Assembly: GCF_030867145.1 (NCBI RefSeq)
Contig: NC_134428.1
Location: 25,647,537-25,711,536, forward strand
Origin: Opisthocomus hoazin
Lineage: Eukaryota > Chordata > Aves > Opisthocomiformes > Opisthocomidae
Direction: 5' to 3'
DNA: 64,000 nucleotides
Numbering within the stretch: the stretch's first letter is position 1; each line of letters opens with the position of its first letter. The notes below the pieces were generated by a model. That model did not search any database and was not told the origin of the DNA. It saw only the letters and a program-made list of their open reading frames with translations. Below are positions 28,209 through 40,297 of the stretch, piece after piece. The translations under genes were made by a program, and so were the position numbers.

Positions 28209-31200
28209 GTAAGTGTGGCTGCGTGGGGCGCGTCTCTCCCACCCGCGGGCGCAGGGGTACCCGCGGGCGCTGCCCGTCCCGCCCGCGGCACGGAGGTACC
28301 GCTTCACTCTCTGCTTCGCGGACCGCGTCTCCTCGGGCTGGGCACGTGTCAAACCCTGCTGCGGAACGAGAACTCTGGGATGGCTCTCGCTCCGGCTTGC
28401 AGGGGTCAGAACACCGCGCGTCCCGCTCACGGAGTTGGAGGTGTTGCAGTGCTGTCTGTCTGTCTGTCCTTCCAGCCTTGCTGTTGGGTTTTTGCCTCCC
28501 TTCTTCTTCTTCTTCTTAACCTGAACAGATCTCTTTTTTTTTTCTTAATCTAAACTTCATTTCAGCATCCAGCTCAGCACCACAGTCTGTCTGAACTGGC
28601 CACGGAGCTGTATCTCACTCAACAGTTTCTCTCCAAGGTGAAGCGGTGGAAGGCTGGAGCCTGGCTCACGTGCGGGCACTGGCGTGGGTGGAGGGGAGCT
28701 CTGCAGCCAGGAGGACCCGGCTGCTCGCCCTCCTCGCTGCCTGGCTTTGAGCTGGGTTCTGCCAGCGAGGGAGATGCTGGGAGTGCGGGGCTGTACGGGG
28801 AGATAAGCTGCCGGCAGCGAGACCGGGCCGGAGGCGTGAGTAACCGGAACAGGCGAGGCTGCCGGACCGCCGCTCGGTCCCGCCGTCGTCGCGGTGCCAT
28901 GCGCGCGCGGTGCCATGCGTGCGCGGTGCCGCAGCCGGAGCCACAGAGCCCGTCTCGTCGCCGGCTGCGCGCGGGGCTCGTGCCGAAGCAGCGCGAGGGC
29001 TCGCTGGCTCGCTGCAGCTCTCTGCCTGCGCGGTCTCTGCCCTTCCCAAGGCAGCGTGAGCGGGCAGCAGTGACCGCGTAGACGCGGGGACAGGGACGTG
29101 TCTCTCTGGATTTCTCTGCTTCTCTTTGCCGCTGTGGGGCTGGCGGGCACAGCTCTGTGTGAGTCTCTGCACGGTGGTCCAGGTCCTTGAGGCGTGGGCT
29201 GGTTCATGCGTGTCCGCCGCCTGCACGCCTGTTGGCTGCTGTGCCCTAGTTGGGTGCTGGTGTCTTACAGCAAACTGTGAACCCGAAGTTAAATCTGATT
29301 TACATGGCTGATATGGACTGATATTTACGCCCAGTGATTGAGGTGGGGGCATGGCATGCTCTCTGAACCCATCATCCTGGATCACAACTCCGAGTCCAGA
29401 GATGCTCCATGTGTTTAACGGAGGCTTCTCCTGCCTCGCTGCCCTGGAGAACCTCGGACACAGCTGCTCTGCCTCTGCTTTACAGTAAATCTGTTCTTTT
29501 GAAGGGAACCCTTCAGTGCTTGGAAAAACTCTGCTTTTGGGCGAAACCTGGAGTGGCAGTCTGTCTGGTGGAGGGTGCTTGGCTCTTTAGCTCTCCTCCC
29601 TCCAAACGCCTCTCTGCTCTAGCAGCCTTTTCCCTTCCACAGCTCCTTGCTTGACCGAACAAATATGAGCAAAGCACCCATTAGCTGGGCCTGGTGGGAG
29701 CCTCCGCAGCCAGCATGGGGGAGCAACCAGGAGGTCTGCTCCTCGCCCCGGCGATGCCCGGCGTGCGATGGGCACTGCAGGCTTTAGTTTCAGACACGTA
29801 TATTTGGTGCTGTCCTCGGAGCCTTGCACTGCCACGGCAGAGAGCTGCTCTGTGCAGCGCGGTCTCGGGCTGCCTGCTGCATCAGCCGAGAGAAAAAAGT
29901 CCCATTGCCCTTGCCTGGCTCAGAAATGGGGAGACTGGTAGGCAACTGGTGGTGGCTGTAGCCCGGAGGTCGGAACTGCTGCCTGCTCTCCGTTCCCGCG
30001 GGAGGAGTGGGGTCTGCAAGGCGTTAGGGCGTGGGAAGGCGTGAACCTGGAGATCCAGGTACAGCAGTGCGCAGGTGTCCGGGGCTGTTGGTGCACACCG
30101 TGAGCTGCTGGCTTAGGGCAGGATCCGACCTTCGTGCAAAGGATGCCGAGACGCGAGGCGGGGGGGTCTGTGAGCTCCGGCCGCGGCGGGGACGCTGCTC
30201 CGCACCCGGAGCCCGCCGGGAGGGCTGAGCCGCGGCCGCGGGGCCGGGTGCTGCGAGAGCCCGTTCCTCCTGGGATCCGGAGCTCCTGCTGTTCCCCACC
30301 TCCGCGTTCGTTTGCTAACGAAGCTGTTGCTGCGTCCCTGCCCTGCGCCTGCCCTGTCTTCTGAGCAGGTCCCAGCGATGCTCTTTGCCGTGGGTTATGG
30401 CATAGCCTTATTGTTTCGTGTTTTACGGTCAAAAACAATCGAATTCTGTCAAAGGTGCGTTCCTACTGTTTTAAAATGTGCAGTTTTTGACCTGCTTTAG
30501 ACATCTTATCTCTCTGAAAATCCTTTTGACGCCGGTCCTTGGAAGGGGGACGGTAAGCTGCCGTCTGCCGCATCTCACCCGCCGGCTGGTGCTGGGGAAA
30601 ATTCCCCGTTTGATGGGGCAGGAAGATTAGCAGAAAGGTGGACGCAGATGATTTAGGATTTAGGTAGGATTAAGACAACTCAGGTACCTGCTGATAGCTG
30701 ATATTTCACCAGCAGTGCGTCTGTGCTGGAAAACACCGCTCCTTTCATGCCAGCTGCGAGCGCGGATCAGAGCAGCGCAAAGAAAATCCAGGTTTGGGCA
30801 CCTTCACAGCGCGTCTGGGTGGGTCACGAGGAAGGACGCTGCTGCTGACCTTCAGCCGTCGGCGCAGGGCTCCAGCGCCTGCTGGGCGGGGGTTGTGCTA
30901 GCCTGGCTCCGTCCCTTGGCTTCAGTCTAATTATTTTAACGTTTTTTTGAAATAAGCCTCTATAAAGGTAAGGTTACGGAGATTGTCTGCAAGTCAGAAT
31001 TTCAAAATGTGGGGTAATAAGCAAATGTGGGCTCGGGGTCTGCCCGCAGATGCCCACGGCCCGCCTGTGCTCCAGCTTCAGCCCCGGGCGAGCAGAGCCC
31101 GGTCCCAGTTGCCCTTAGCATCGTGCCAGCGAGCGCTGCGTCTCGGAAGGTGTCGTTAACTCGTCTTTGCTCACTGCTTTGCGGGGTGCTGTGGCCAGGC

Positions 31201-32512
31201 GGGTGCGGGAGGTGCGATGGGGGCACCGGGGAGCGAGCGGCTGGGTGGGCAGCTCCGGGTTCTGCCTCCACACCTCTCCCCGCTGCGCTCGGCCCCGCTC
31301 CGCCCCGCTCTTCACAGAAGTGTCTTTCCTAGTTATCCCTTCTCTAGCACCCACCTTATTTTTGCCACGTGTCGATGATTCTGTGTCATGCCCGTGGGTG
31401 CGAGCGAGGGCTCCCGTGCCTTCCAGCGGCCGCGTGCCGGGCAGGGCTGCACGGCGCTGCCCAGAAGCCTGCAGCGTTTTACCCCAGCAGCAAAACGGAC
31501 ACGTCAGCCGCTGCCTGCCTTGGTGTCACCTACCCGGAGCGGAAAATAAATTCCCGAGAGCTCCCTGCTTTGCGGCTGATTAACCTTTATCACCGAGACG
31601 GTAACGAGACAGCTCGGGCTCTGGGTTGTCTTTGGTGCGCAGAGGCTCGGCGGGTTTGACGCGGGGCTGTGCTTGGCGGCTCCGTGGCTTGGCGCGTGCG
31701 TAACAATTCCTTTCGTGGGTCTGCAGTTACCCTGGGAAGTGTATTTACACTTGCTTGCTTTTTCTGTCTCTCGTTCGAGATAATTACTGTTTTTGGTATC
31801 TAATTACTCCTTTACTTTACATAAAGCCTAGTGATATGAAAAGTCTCCTCGTTTTGAAAGCACTGAAATCACACGGTAGAGCACAGGATTACTCACAACA
31901 GGACGGTGGTTTGAAAAAATTGCTTTTAATCTAATAATTTTTAATTGCATAAATTAATTTTCCTCTAACTGCATTGAATTAATTAATACTGAAATGCCAT
32001 TTATAGACCCGGATTTGTAAAGACTCCAGTTCCCTGGTGTCGGCATTTTTGTAGCTTTATTTTCAGTCTTTACGAGGTGAGTTCAGATGTTTGCGTAAGT
32101 AATTTCCTAATTGGATGAGATTTCGGGATTGAGGGGGCCCGCCGCGGGCAGGAGCGTGCCGTGGGGAGGCGGCCGAATGCGTGGAGGTTGAACATCTCCT
32201 CTGGGAATCGCGACGAGATTTGCTCTGGTAGCCTCAGGGTCCTGCAAAGGCCGGCTCTGAGATTCCCCTCTGATTTTTCCTCCAATATTTTCAGTACAGC
32301 GGGCAGAAACTTGGTGGTGTTCGCAGGAGGGAGATGAAAGCCAGGGTCCCACATCAGGTAACCCTCGCAGCGAGTGCTCCCAGCCGTGCCTGGAGCGAGG
32401 AGGAAGGCGTGCCGGGGCACGCTGAGCTGGGGTCTGGCATCGTTAGCCGGGCGCTTACGAACGAAAAGCATCATCGTTCCCCCTGCCCAGCGCAGCGGGG
32501 CCCTTGGTGGGG

Positions 32513-32978
32513 TCACAGAATCCCAGAATCCCAGCATGGTGGGGTTGGCAGGGCCCTCTGTGGGTCCCCCAGCCCAACCCCCTGCCCAAGCAGGGTCACC
32601 CAGAGCAGGGGGCACAGCACCGCGTCCAGGCGGGGCTGGAATATCTCCAGAGAAGGAGACTCCACAGCCTCCCTGGGCAGCCTGGGCCAGGGCTCCATCA
32701 CCCTCAGAGGGAAGAAGTTCTTCCTCGGGTTCAGCTGGAGCTTCCTCTGCTTCAGTTTGTGCCCGTTGCCCCTTGTCCTGTCGCTGGGCACCACTGAGCA
32801 GAGTCTGGCCCCGTCCTCCTGACCCCCACCCTGCAGATATTTGTAGGCATTTCTAAGGTCCATTCTCAGCCTTCTCTTCTCCAGGCTGAACAAGCCCAGC
32901 TCCCTCAGCCTCTCCTCAGAGGAGAGATGCTCGAGTCCCCTCCTCATCCTCGTAGCCCTGCGCTGGACTCTCTCCAGG
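32513..32978 (-). mobile_element. CR1 LINE fragment with open pol tail (copy H)
   Basis: Antisense CR1 beginning TCACAGAATCCCAGAATCCC and running through the 3' UTR into the pol tail, where the minus-strand frame ([39 protein letters not shown]) is uninterrupted. The 5' truncation is near 'ctggactctctccagg'. Confidence 0.93.
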
Positions 32979-35900
32979 TCCCGGGTGCGGGCTGCAACCC
33001 GAATTCCCCCAGACGTGATGCACCTACTGCCAGAAGCATCCGAGAGCCCTGGTCCTGCCGGGGGGCAGGGAGCCCGGCTTCCAGCCCGGAGCAGCACCGG
33101 GACGGTCAGACCAGCCCACGAGATGCCTGCAAGGCCGGCGGGACTGGGGCTGTACCACTGGTTTGGGCCAAAAAACTGGGAAATGGAGCGCGTGTTGAGC
33201 CCGCTGCTGCTCCTCGGCGCTGGGAGCGAGGGCTTCGTCGCAGCGGGAGAGCAGCCATGCTCGGCTGGTGATGATCTTTGATTGCATCTCGGGGATCAAT
33301 GGAAAATATTTTATTATGCCTTTTGCCTCTATTTGAAATCAAGCTAGAAATGGATAAAATAAAAAGGCTATCTTCCAAGCTGACAGGTTTATTTCTGTGG
33401 CTGGAAGAAGAAGTCATTCTGTGCTGGCTATAAATATTAGACAGGACACGTTGGGGATTTATGTAAGCTGAATTCCCACCCTCCCCCTTGCTCCGTTCAG
33501 GGTGGAGTGATGCCTGTACATGGATATAGCACTGAAATCAGGCAGCTTTTTCACAACGTGGCTTTAGATAAGTGTAAAAATCCGTACAGCGTGTCTCCCG
33601 TGCCTTGCCGAGGAGCTGAGCTCCAGCAGCTGTCAGCTGCCGCCCGCAGCGGCGTGGGTCCTGCCTGCTCTCTCCGGCCACGCGTCTGGGCCAGACCCGG
33701 CGTCTGCAACGCCGGCAGCGTGGGGCTTGGCCACGGGGATGAAACCTGCCGCGTTCCCAGGAGCCGCGTGGCTGCCTGCGGCGGCTCGGGACGCGTGCGT
33801 GGGCACAGCCGCCAGACCTTGGGTTTGGGCTTCAGCGCCTACAAACCCAACGACGATTTCCAGCCCTGAAGTGTTTCTTTGATCCGTGTGAAAGCTCCCC
33901 GAGAGGAGGATGTGCTGTGTGTTCTGCTGACCAGGCCGTGTTCCGGTGCATCCACACAGAAAGTCTGCAGGAATAAAAGCGAACTTCACGAAGCTGGGCA
34001 TGAAACGCCACGGACAGATGAACTTCTGAAATTTTCCATCCAAATATTCTTGCCTTATTGCATTACAGTGAGGATTATTTCTTGCCAATATACGTACTAA
34101 AAATGTATTTGTAGTTTCTATCCCAATAACTGGAAGCATTTCACAAGGTTTAGTTTTTAAATCTTCGGTGGGGCTGCTCTTGTTTGATTTTTTTTGTTTT
34201 CCAAGAGACAGCGCATCTCTTTGTGGCAAGAAGGCGGCTCGTGCTGTCAGACGCTTCACGGGAGCTGCCTCGCGTGTCTGCACCGAGGGCCTGGAAGCTA
34301 ATAGGCAGTGACAGCTGTATTCTCCCTGCACTGTGAAGCTTTCGCTGTGTGTTGGGAGTTGATAGAATCTGCAGGTGAGCGGCTTATTAGCAGGTAAACC
34401 CTGCTATGTTCTGAGTTACTGCACTGATAACCTTCAGCGCTGCAGGCTTGCCCGGTAATCTTGCTCATGGTTTGCTGTATCTGGGTGCTGAGGGGGAGGA
34501 CCAGCGACAACAGGGCCTCGAGAAGCCCCTGCCTCTTTGTTTTGTGACTTTAGCTTCCAGGCTTAGTGGAGCTGGCAACTTCAATTCTGGGAATTTATTT
34601 TCTATTCTGATGTTAATATGATGGCTCTCAGGAGGGCGTTTGGCTGATGCTGACGTGTGGAACCTCTAACGCGTACTTTTGCAAGACTCCAAAGCTGTGC
34701 TTGATTGCATGGCCTGGAGCAGCGACCAGCTCATCCCCAAAAAACTGGAGCTGTGACAGGTCTTGGTGGAATTCTTGGCCGTGGGAAGCGTCCGCCCGTC
34801 TGGAGATAACCGTGCTGTTCGTTTCGGGACGGCTCCGAACCTCGCTGCTGCTCTGGAGAGGGGTCTCTGCCAGGCTGCGAGCCCCCGGGCCGTGCGGTGC
34901 CCGCTCTGAGCAGCCCCAGGAGCGGAGACCCCAGGCTGGGACCAGGCGTGGGCTGCGGAGGGGAGCGCAGGGACGGGCACCAGAAGGTCCCTGTTTGGCC
35001 CCGTCGTGGGACGCGGAGCCTGCGCCTGCCCGGGCGACGGGCACATCCCCGGCGGTTTGCGCCCGCCTGCTGCTCTCGGGAGCCAGGTGCTCGGAGAGAA
35101 GAAAAAATGTGGAGAATTGCCTCGGGATGGGAGCCGTGCAGCACTCGGGGAGTGGCAAGGGACAAGAGCTGGGGGTTTTTGTAGAGAGCAGCTGCCGGGC
35201 TGCGCGTCTGCCAGTCTGCTCGCTGTGCTTGGGTCCTCATGCTCCATCTCTTACTGGGTTTCTGTTGGTATCTGAGCTGGGCTCTGTGCTTTCTGGCGCG
35301 GGGACCCTCACCCTTTCTTTGGAGCGGGTGTTTTCCATTTGGATTTCTGTGCCTGAAAGCAGGGATTTCTAAAAAGCTGTTCCAGGAGGGGCACGATGCG
35401 GACGGCGTTGTGCTGGGAGCGCGACCGAGGGCGGCTGGGGCAGGCTCTCCGCAGTGCTCCGATTGAAAAACCCCTTCGTGGGCTGCGGGAAGAGGCCTCT
35501 CGGGCTGCTCTTGGGAAGGCTTCATTTTCGGTACCCTCCTGGTGAACTGGTTTGCGCTGTGTTTGCGTGCTTGGTTTGGGGCGGATTTTGTTTTCAGAGG
35601 CAGCGTTCGCTGGGGCTGCTGCTGCAGCGCGTGTCACCGCGGCAGCCCGGGAGAGGTGCGGGAGGGGAAGGTGCCTCCGAGGCCCCCGAGCAGGTTCGAG
35701 TGCGGAGTTAGAAACCACGGTGAGCTCACGGTCACGGCCAGGAGGTGCGTGTGGCAGCAGAAGCTTGACAAGTCCAGGCTAGCAGCGTGCTGTAGGTGAA
35801 GACACAGCCTTACAAAATGCGAGAGGTACCATGGTGCGGCAGGGCGGGCTCAGAGGCTGGGGGAACGGCGTTCGGTGTGGCTGTAGCTGGAGTTAAATCA

Positions 35901-36600
35901 GCTCACACGTTACCCATGGGACTTTTTGCAGAGGCTTGGGGATAAGGAGTGTCTCATTCGGTGCTGTAAGAACATGCAAGAGCTGCCAAAGGAAGGTGCC
36001 GTTGGGGGCTGATGGATGATGTTCACGTTGCTTCCCTCACACCTCCTCTCTGGCAGAGGAAGGAGCTGGGAAACGCTGAAGTTTACACGTATTTGTCTTT
36101 AATATTTTATTATATTTAGTCTGACGTTTATTAAAAATGTAAATCTGTTTCCTTAGCAAATGAAAGCTAAATGCCAGGAAAAATTGTTGCAGCACTTGAA
36201 GTATGCATTCTCCATGGGGAAAGGAAGGAGAGCGCTGAGGGGCCGGGAGGTGCTGGCTTCTGCGCCTCTGCGGAGAGAAGAGAGCCCGGGCAGCATCGGT
36301 TGTGTGGCGGCTCGGATAGGAGGGGGAGGTCGCCAGCCGTTAGAGCAAAGTCGTTGCGTGCAGCTCAGAGGGCCGCGAGACGCGTGTGAGAGGTGGTAAT
36401 CGAGCACAAAGTGTGGCTGCCGCGGTGACCCCGTACCCACCTGTTATTAGCTATTGCTATTATTATTGTATTAAATCATCACTCGCAGCACGGGAAGTTA
36501 CAGGACCTTGGTTTTGGTTGCGAAGAAAATGAAAGAAGGCGTTTGGCGTGTCTCCCTGCTGCAGAGACGGCAGCGCAGCCGGCCGGCTGCTCCACCACTG

Positions 36601-36786
36601 CCCGGGAGCGATGGGTGCCGAGCGAGCCCGGCCGGGTCTGCCGCTGCCCGGGAGCGATGGGTGCCGAGCGACCCCGGCCGGGTCTGCCGCTGCCCGGGAG
36701 CGATGGGTGCCGAGCGAGCCCGGCCGGGTCTGCCGCTCCCAGGAGCGATGGGTGCCGAGCGAGCCCGGCCGGGTCTGCCGCTCCCG
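36601..36786. repeat. 46-bp tandem repeat, four copies
   Basis: Four near-identical units start at 36601, 36647, 36693 and about 36739 (core GGAGCGATGGGTGCCGAGCG, then a CCGGCCGGG palindrome and TCTGCCGCT). Units differ by single bases, as in a young minisatellite. It lies about 860 bp upstream of the beta-II acceptor. Confidence 0.95.
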
Positions 36787-37644
36787 GGAGCTTCCCGCGC
36801 CCCGCGCTTTCCTGCCCCGCAGTGCCGTGACGGCCGGGACTCCAGAGCTTCTGCTTTCTTCTCTCCTCTGCTTTGCTGGGCGCAGAGCTTGCCGGTGCTC
36901 GTGGGCTCCTGCCCTGCCTGAAGCAGGGGTGGTCGTTAGCTGCCTTCGGGGGCAAGAGGGACAAACGCCGCTGGGTTGTAGGGATAGCCAGCCTTGTCCC
37001 GTTGCGGCGGGGAGCCCGGCTGCTGCGCGGCAGAGGGCCGGTGGCCGGGAGCACCCCAGTGCCCCAGGTCCCGCCTGCCTCGGGCGAGCGGCGCGCCGGC
37101 GTGGGTCTGACGGGCACATCGGGGCGGGACGGAGCAGCCCTGGGGGTTCCCGGGCACGGGTGCCTGCGTTCGGCATTCAGCTGGCAGCAGTTTGCGAGAG
37201 CTCTGCGGAGGGCGAGAAGCCCTCTCCTTGGGCAGGAGCGAGGAGAAGCCTCTAAGCAGTCCGGACGCGGTGAAAACGTCCCGCTGCCGGGGCGGGAGGG
37301 AGGGATGGCCGCGCAGGTAAAGCCGCGGGGTCTTTGGGAAGACGCTGCCGTGTGCGTGCCTGAGCCTGAGAGAAGGCACAGCGCTGCGGGTAGGCAGGGG
37401 ACAGCAGCGAGGAATTGTCCTCGCGTCGCATTCCTGTCCTGCGATGGAGGGCTCTGCCAGCCTGCTGTGCCACGCGATACCCCCGCCTCGCCACTGACCA
37501 CGCTCAGATGCGTTTTGCACCTTTTTCTTTTCTGCCATCGCTGCACCGAGACAAGCGCGCGGCGAGGCCGGCCGGGCGGCTGCGGCCGCGTCCCGCGCGC
37601 TGCTTTCTCCACCCACCGTCCGCTCTTTTCTTCCCCTCTCATAG

Positions 37645-37815
37645 TGTGGCCGCAATGCTGAAAACTTCGACCGGTTTTTCACTCGCCATCCACCCGTCTT
37701 AACGCCTCCCGACCAGGAAGTCATCAGGAACATTGACCAGTCAGAATTCGAAGGATTTTCCTTTGTTAACTCTGAGTTTTTTAAAGCTGGAGTCAAGAGC
37801 TACGTAGCTGTGTAG
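37645..37815 (+). CDS. PRKCB: PRKCB beta-II alternative C-terminal exon (coding part)
   Basis: From the acceptor ctcatag this exon reads [20 protein letters not shown] through [11 protein letters not shown] to a TAG at 37813-37815, 56 residues in phase 0 with PFKPKA. It holds the turn-motif Thr (37702-37704, Thr641 equivalent) and the hydrophobic-motif Ser of FEGFSFV (37759-37761, Ser660 equivalent), both phosphorylated during kinase maturation. The tail is unusual: where known beta-II ends ...EVKS, here GVKS is followed by Tyr-Val-Ala-Val before the stop. Inclusion of this exon makes PKC beta-II; skipping it gives beta-I. Confidence 0.97.
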   Translation, partial: CGRNAENFDRFFTRHPPVLTPPDQEVIRNIDQSEFEGFSFVNSEFFKAGVKSYVAV

Positions 37816-37860
37816 ATCTCATTCCTGCATCTCCATCACCCAGTCCCAGCTGCTGTCGTG

Positions 37861-37866
37861 GTGACA
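37861..37866 (+). promoter_or_regulatory. PRKCB: Candidate 5' splice site inside the beta-II 3' UTR
   Basis: The sequence GTCGTG|gtgaca would end the exon at 37860, making 37645-37860 exactly 216 bp. I recall from mammalian work that the beta-II cassette exon is 216 bp and can be spliced to the beta-I exon, which then becomes 3' UTR. The site itself is weak. A further possible GT lies at 37993 (gcaa|gtgctg). The length match supports conservation; actual use is not shown. Confidence 0.55.
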
Positions 37867-38955
37867 TTTTCCATTGCAAAACTTGCATTCATGGTTTTTC
37901 TTTCGTACTGCTGCTAGAGTGACCATATTTCGAAGCCAGCAGTGTCTTCACGTGATTTGGGGCGTGCCTGAAGGGTGGGCGATGTGCAGCAAGTGCTGCC
38001 CGTGTGCGGTTGTGACATTTGATTTGCAGAAAGCAGCAACCGCGCATTGGCTACAGGTAGAATGGAGCGGCGTGGGCCGTGACAATCAGGAGAAATCGCT
38101 CAAGCATGTGCTTGGATTCCTGCTCTTCCCTTTTCCTAGTCTTTTAATATAATCATGGAAATTTAATACTTAGCCTTCTTAGCCTTAGTGGCAAGGAAGC
38201 GTTTTTAACGAAGCCTTTCCCGCGGTGCTGCCGGCCGAGCCCCGAGCCCCGAGCCGACCCGAGCCGGCGCTCCGGGGAGCTGAAATTCCGATGCCGGCAT
38301 CATTTGCAGCTCAGTCCTGGCGTTTGCCGCAGCCCCCGCCGCAGCCCCTGCCGCCGCGGACGCAGCCCGGGGCAGGCGTGGTTCTCTGCGCCGCGCCGTC
38401 GGCAGCAGGGAGGAGCGGTCAGGGAAGCCAGGTCTGCTGTTGGCAAAGATTTCTCCTGATTTTTTTAAATCAAAAGCAACATACCTAGTTGTAAACGGGA
38501 AATTTGAGAGCTGTGGCAGATGCTTTCGAATCCATGGTCACCCTAGTAAATAGCACACAGCATCGGTCCTCGTAGCAAAACTTTTTCTTCTTTTTAAAAT
38601 GCCAAAGCAATGGATGGAGTTTGTTACCTGCGCTTTAAATGTGTCAAAAATTGGTATTAACACAGATGGGATGCTATTTAACTTTGAACAGTGTTGTGAA
38701 TCCTGATACGAAGCTTGTAAAGAAACTTGTTTCAGTTAGCAGTCCTACTTCTGAAAATGCCGTAGATATTTAAGTGGTCTGGGTTTTGTTTCTGACGTCA
38801 AAGGAAAAGTTTCAGGAAGGGTGAATTTCTCTTGAAACAATGACAATCGTGCAGCTGCCTTTTATACTCCTCCGCGGGTGTTCGTGGGCTGTCGCTGTAT
38901 CGATCTGCTTTAAGTTGTAACGTGCCAATTTTTTTTTTTCCAATATTGATTATAA

Positions 38956-38961
38956 AATAAA
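38956..38961 (+). promoter_or_regulatory. PRKCB: Poly(A) signal for beta-II mRNA
   Basis: AATAAA within TATAAAATAAAAAG, with a GT-rich region about 35 bp later (tgcatgtgtttgg). Confidence 0.7.
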
Positions 38962-39125
38962 AAGTGAGGAATAATGTCAAAGAACCCTGCATGTGTTTGG
39001 CGATAACGAGCTTCTACAGTTCTGGGCTCAGAGATCCCAGGAGCGCCGAGGGCTGGGAGCTGCCCCGGCCGCTCCGGGGTGCCGGCTTGGGGCGCAGCGG
39101 GTCCCGGAGCTGCCCGGGAGAGCGC

Positions 39126-39425
39126 GGGCAGCAGCACCAGCAGCAACACCGGCAGCAGCGCCAGCGGCAGCGCCGGCAGCAGCACCGGCAGCAGCGCCAG
39201 CGGCAGCACCGGCAGCAGCACCGGCAGCAGCACCGGCAGCAGCACCGGCAGCAGCGGCAGCACCGGCAGCAGCACCGGCAGCAGCGCCAGCGGCAGCACC
39301 GGCAGCAGCACCAGCAGCAGCGCCGGCAGCAGCACCGGCAGCAGCGCCGGCGGCAGCACCGGCAGCAGCACCGGCAGCAGCGCCGGCAGCAGCACCGGCA
39401 GCAGCGCCAGCAGCAGCGCCGGCAG
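39126..39425. repeat. CAG-rich minisatellite (GGCAGCAGCRCC units)
   Basis: About 300 bp of imperfect trinucleotide-based repeat, with units such as GGCAGCAGCACC, GGCAGCAGCGCC and AGCGGCAGC. All three + frames are open across it and would give Gln/Arg/His-rich, Ala/Pro-rich or Ser/Gly-rich text, which reflects the repeat and not a gene. It starts about 165 bp after the beta-II poly(A) signal. Confidence 0.95.
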
Positions 39426-40209
39426 GAGCCCGCAGCCCAACGCAGCCTCCCGCGTGGCCGGTGGAGCCGTGGCCCGTCCGTCCTCGGCAGCATTTGTCCC
39501 CAGAGCGGGGTGCGATGTGCTGGAAGTGTCTGCCAAGCGGAGAGTCAGCGCCTGCGTGTCCTCGGCACCGGCGCGTGCCACGCAGCCAGCGACCCTGCTC
39601 CCTCGTCGCGTGGACAGGGAAAGGAGTTCCTCGCTGACGTCCCTCGGAGGAAGGATGGTTCGGGGCGTCAGGATGGCCCTGCCTGGGCGAGCCGAGCTCT
39701 GCTGCTTGGGGATCTCCTGAACGCCGGGCACAGACGGCTGCGGCGCGCGCCGGACTCCGGGGACCGCGGCGGCACGGCTGCCGGCGAGGCAGTGCCGTGT
39801 CGGTGGCTCGTCCCGCCGCCCTGCCCGTGCGCTCTCGCAGCGGCAGTTGTTCAAAGCGCTTGGCAGGCTCTGCTGAAGAGGGACTGCAGGTTCCTGCTGA
39901 CCTCCCTTCTCCCGAGCGTGTGGATTCCCCTGCTCTCCTCGGAAATGCGCTGCCGCTGGATCGCTCGGTTCCGAACACTGCGGGGCTCTTCTGAAGGCAC
40001 CGAACGGCAGCACCAACGGCGCCGGCAGCTCTGCCGTGGGGCAGGGGCTCGGCAGCAGCCAGGGAGGACGGCCGGGCGTGCGGGAGCTCGGGTGCCTCGG
40101 CCATGCCGTCCCTGCCGTGCTCCTCCTCGCCTCCCGGACTCAGTCAGCCCCTTGCTGGAGGCCTTTTCAGCCTGGCGTTCCCCTGCCTGCCCCCCTCTCT
40201 GTTCTCCAG

Positions 40210-40297
40210 ATCCACGTCGCCATTCCCGGCCGGCTCCCAGGCTATTCGTCAGCTTTGACAGAGGCCAAGTTGCCACCAATTTCAGACAAAATCCAAG
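40210..40297 (+). other. Possible cryptic or cassette exon between beta-II and beta-I
   Basis: A strong 3' splice site (cccccctctctgttctccag) is followed 88 bp later by AAG|gtaaga, a near-consensus donor. The segment is open in the frame entering from 28208 (IHVAIPGRLPGYSSALTEAK and about nine more residues), but its length is not a multiple of three, so joining it to beta-I would shift the frame. I recognise no known PKC sequence. It may be a poison exon, a lineage-specific exon, or a chance pair of sites. Confidence 0.3.

Larger units (their letters stand above)
28209..37644 (+). other. PRKCB: PRKCB intron before the beta-II exon
   Basis: A 9.4-kb intron, the largest complete one here. It contains one CR1 (32513-32978 minus), a 46-bp tandem repeat (36601-36786), a TTC run near 28505, a doubled GCGGTGCCATGCG-type unit at 28890-28930, and AT-rich islands at about 30400-30520, 31720-32060, 33290-33460, 34020-34200 and 36080-36190. 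The 3' end has a long pyrimidine tract (cgctcttttcttcccctctcatag). No coding sequence is supported. Confidence 0.8.
37816..38980 (+). other. PRKCB: Beta-II 3' UTR (terminal-exon form)
   Basis: Following the beta-II stop is about 1.1 kb that is mostly AT-rich, interrupted by a GC-rich patch at 38220-38420, and free of repeats. It ends at an AATAAA (38956-38961) followed by a GT-rich stretch (tgcatgtgtttgg), a standard cleavage context. The boundary at about 38980 is inferred. Confidence 0.7.

Noticed and set aside
36601..36786. Tandem arrays considered as CRISPR-like repeat/spacer structures
   Set aside because: Units are contiguous with no unique spacers, and the genome is vertebrate.
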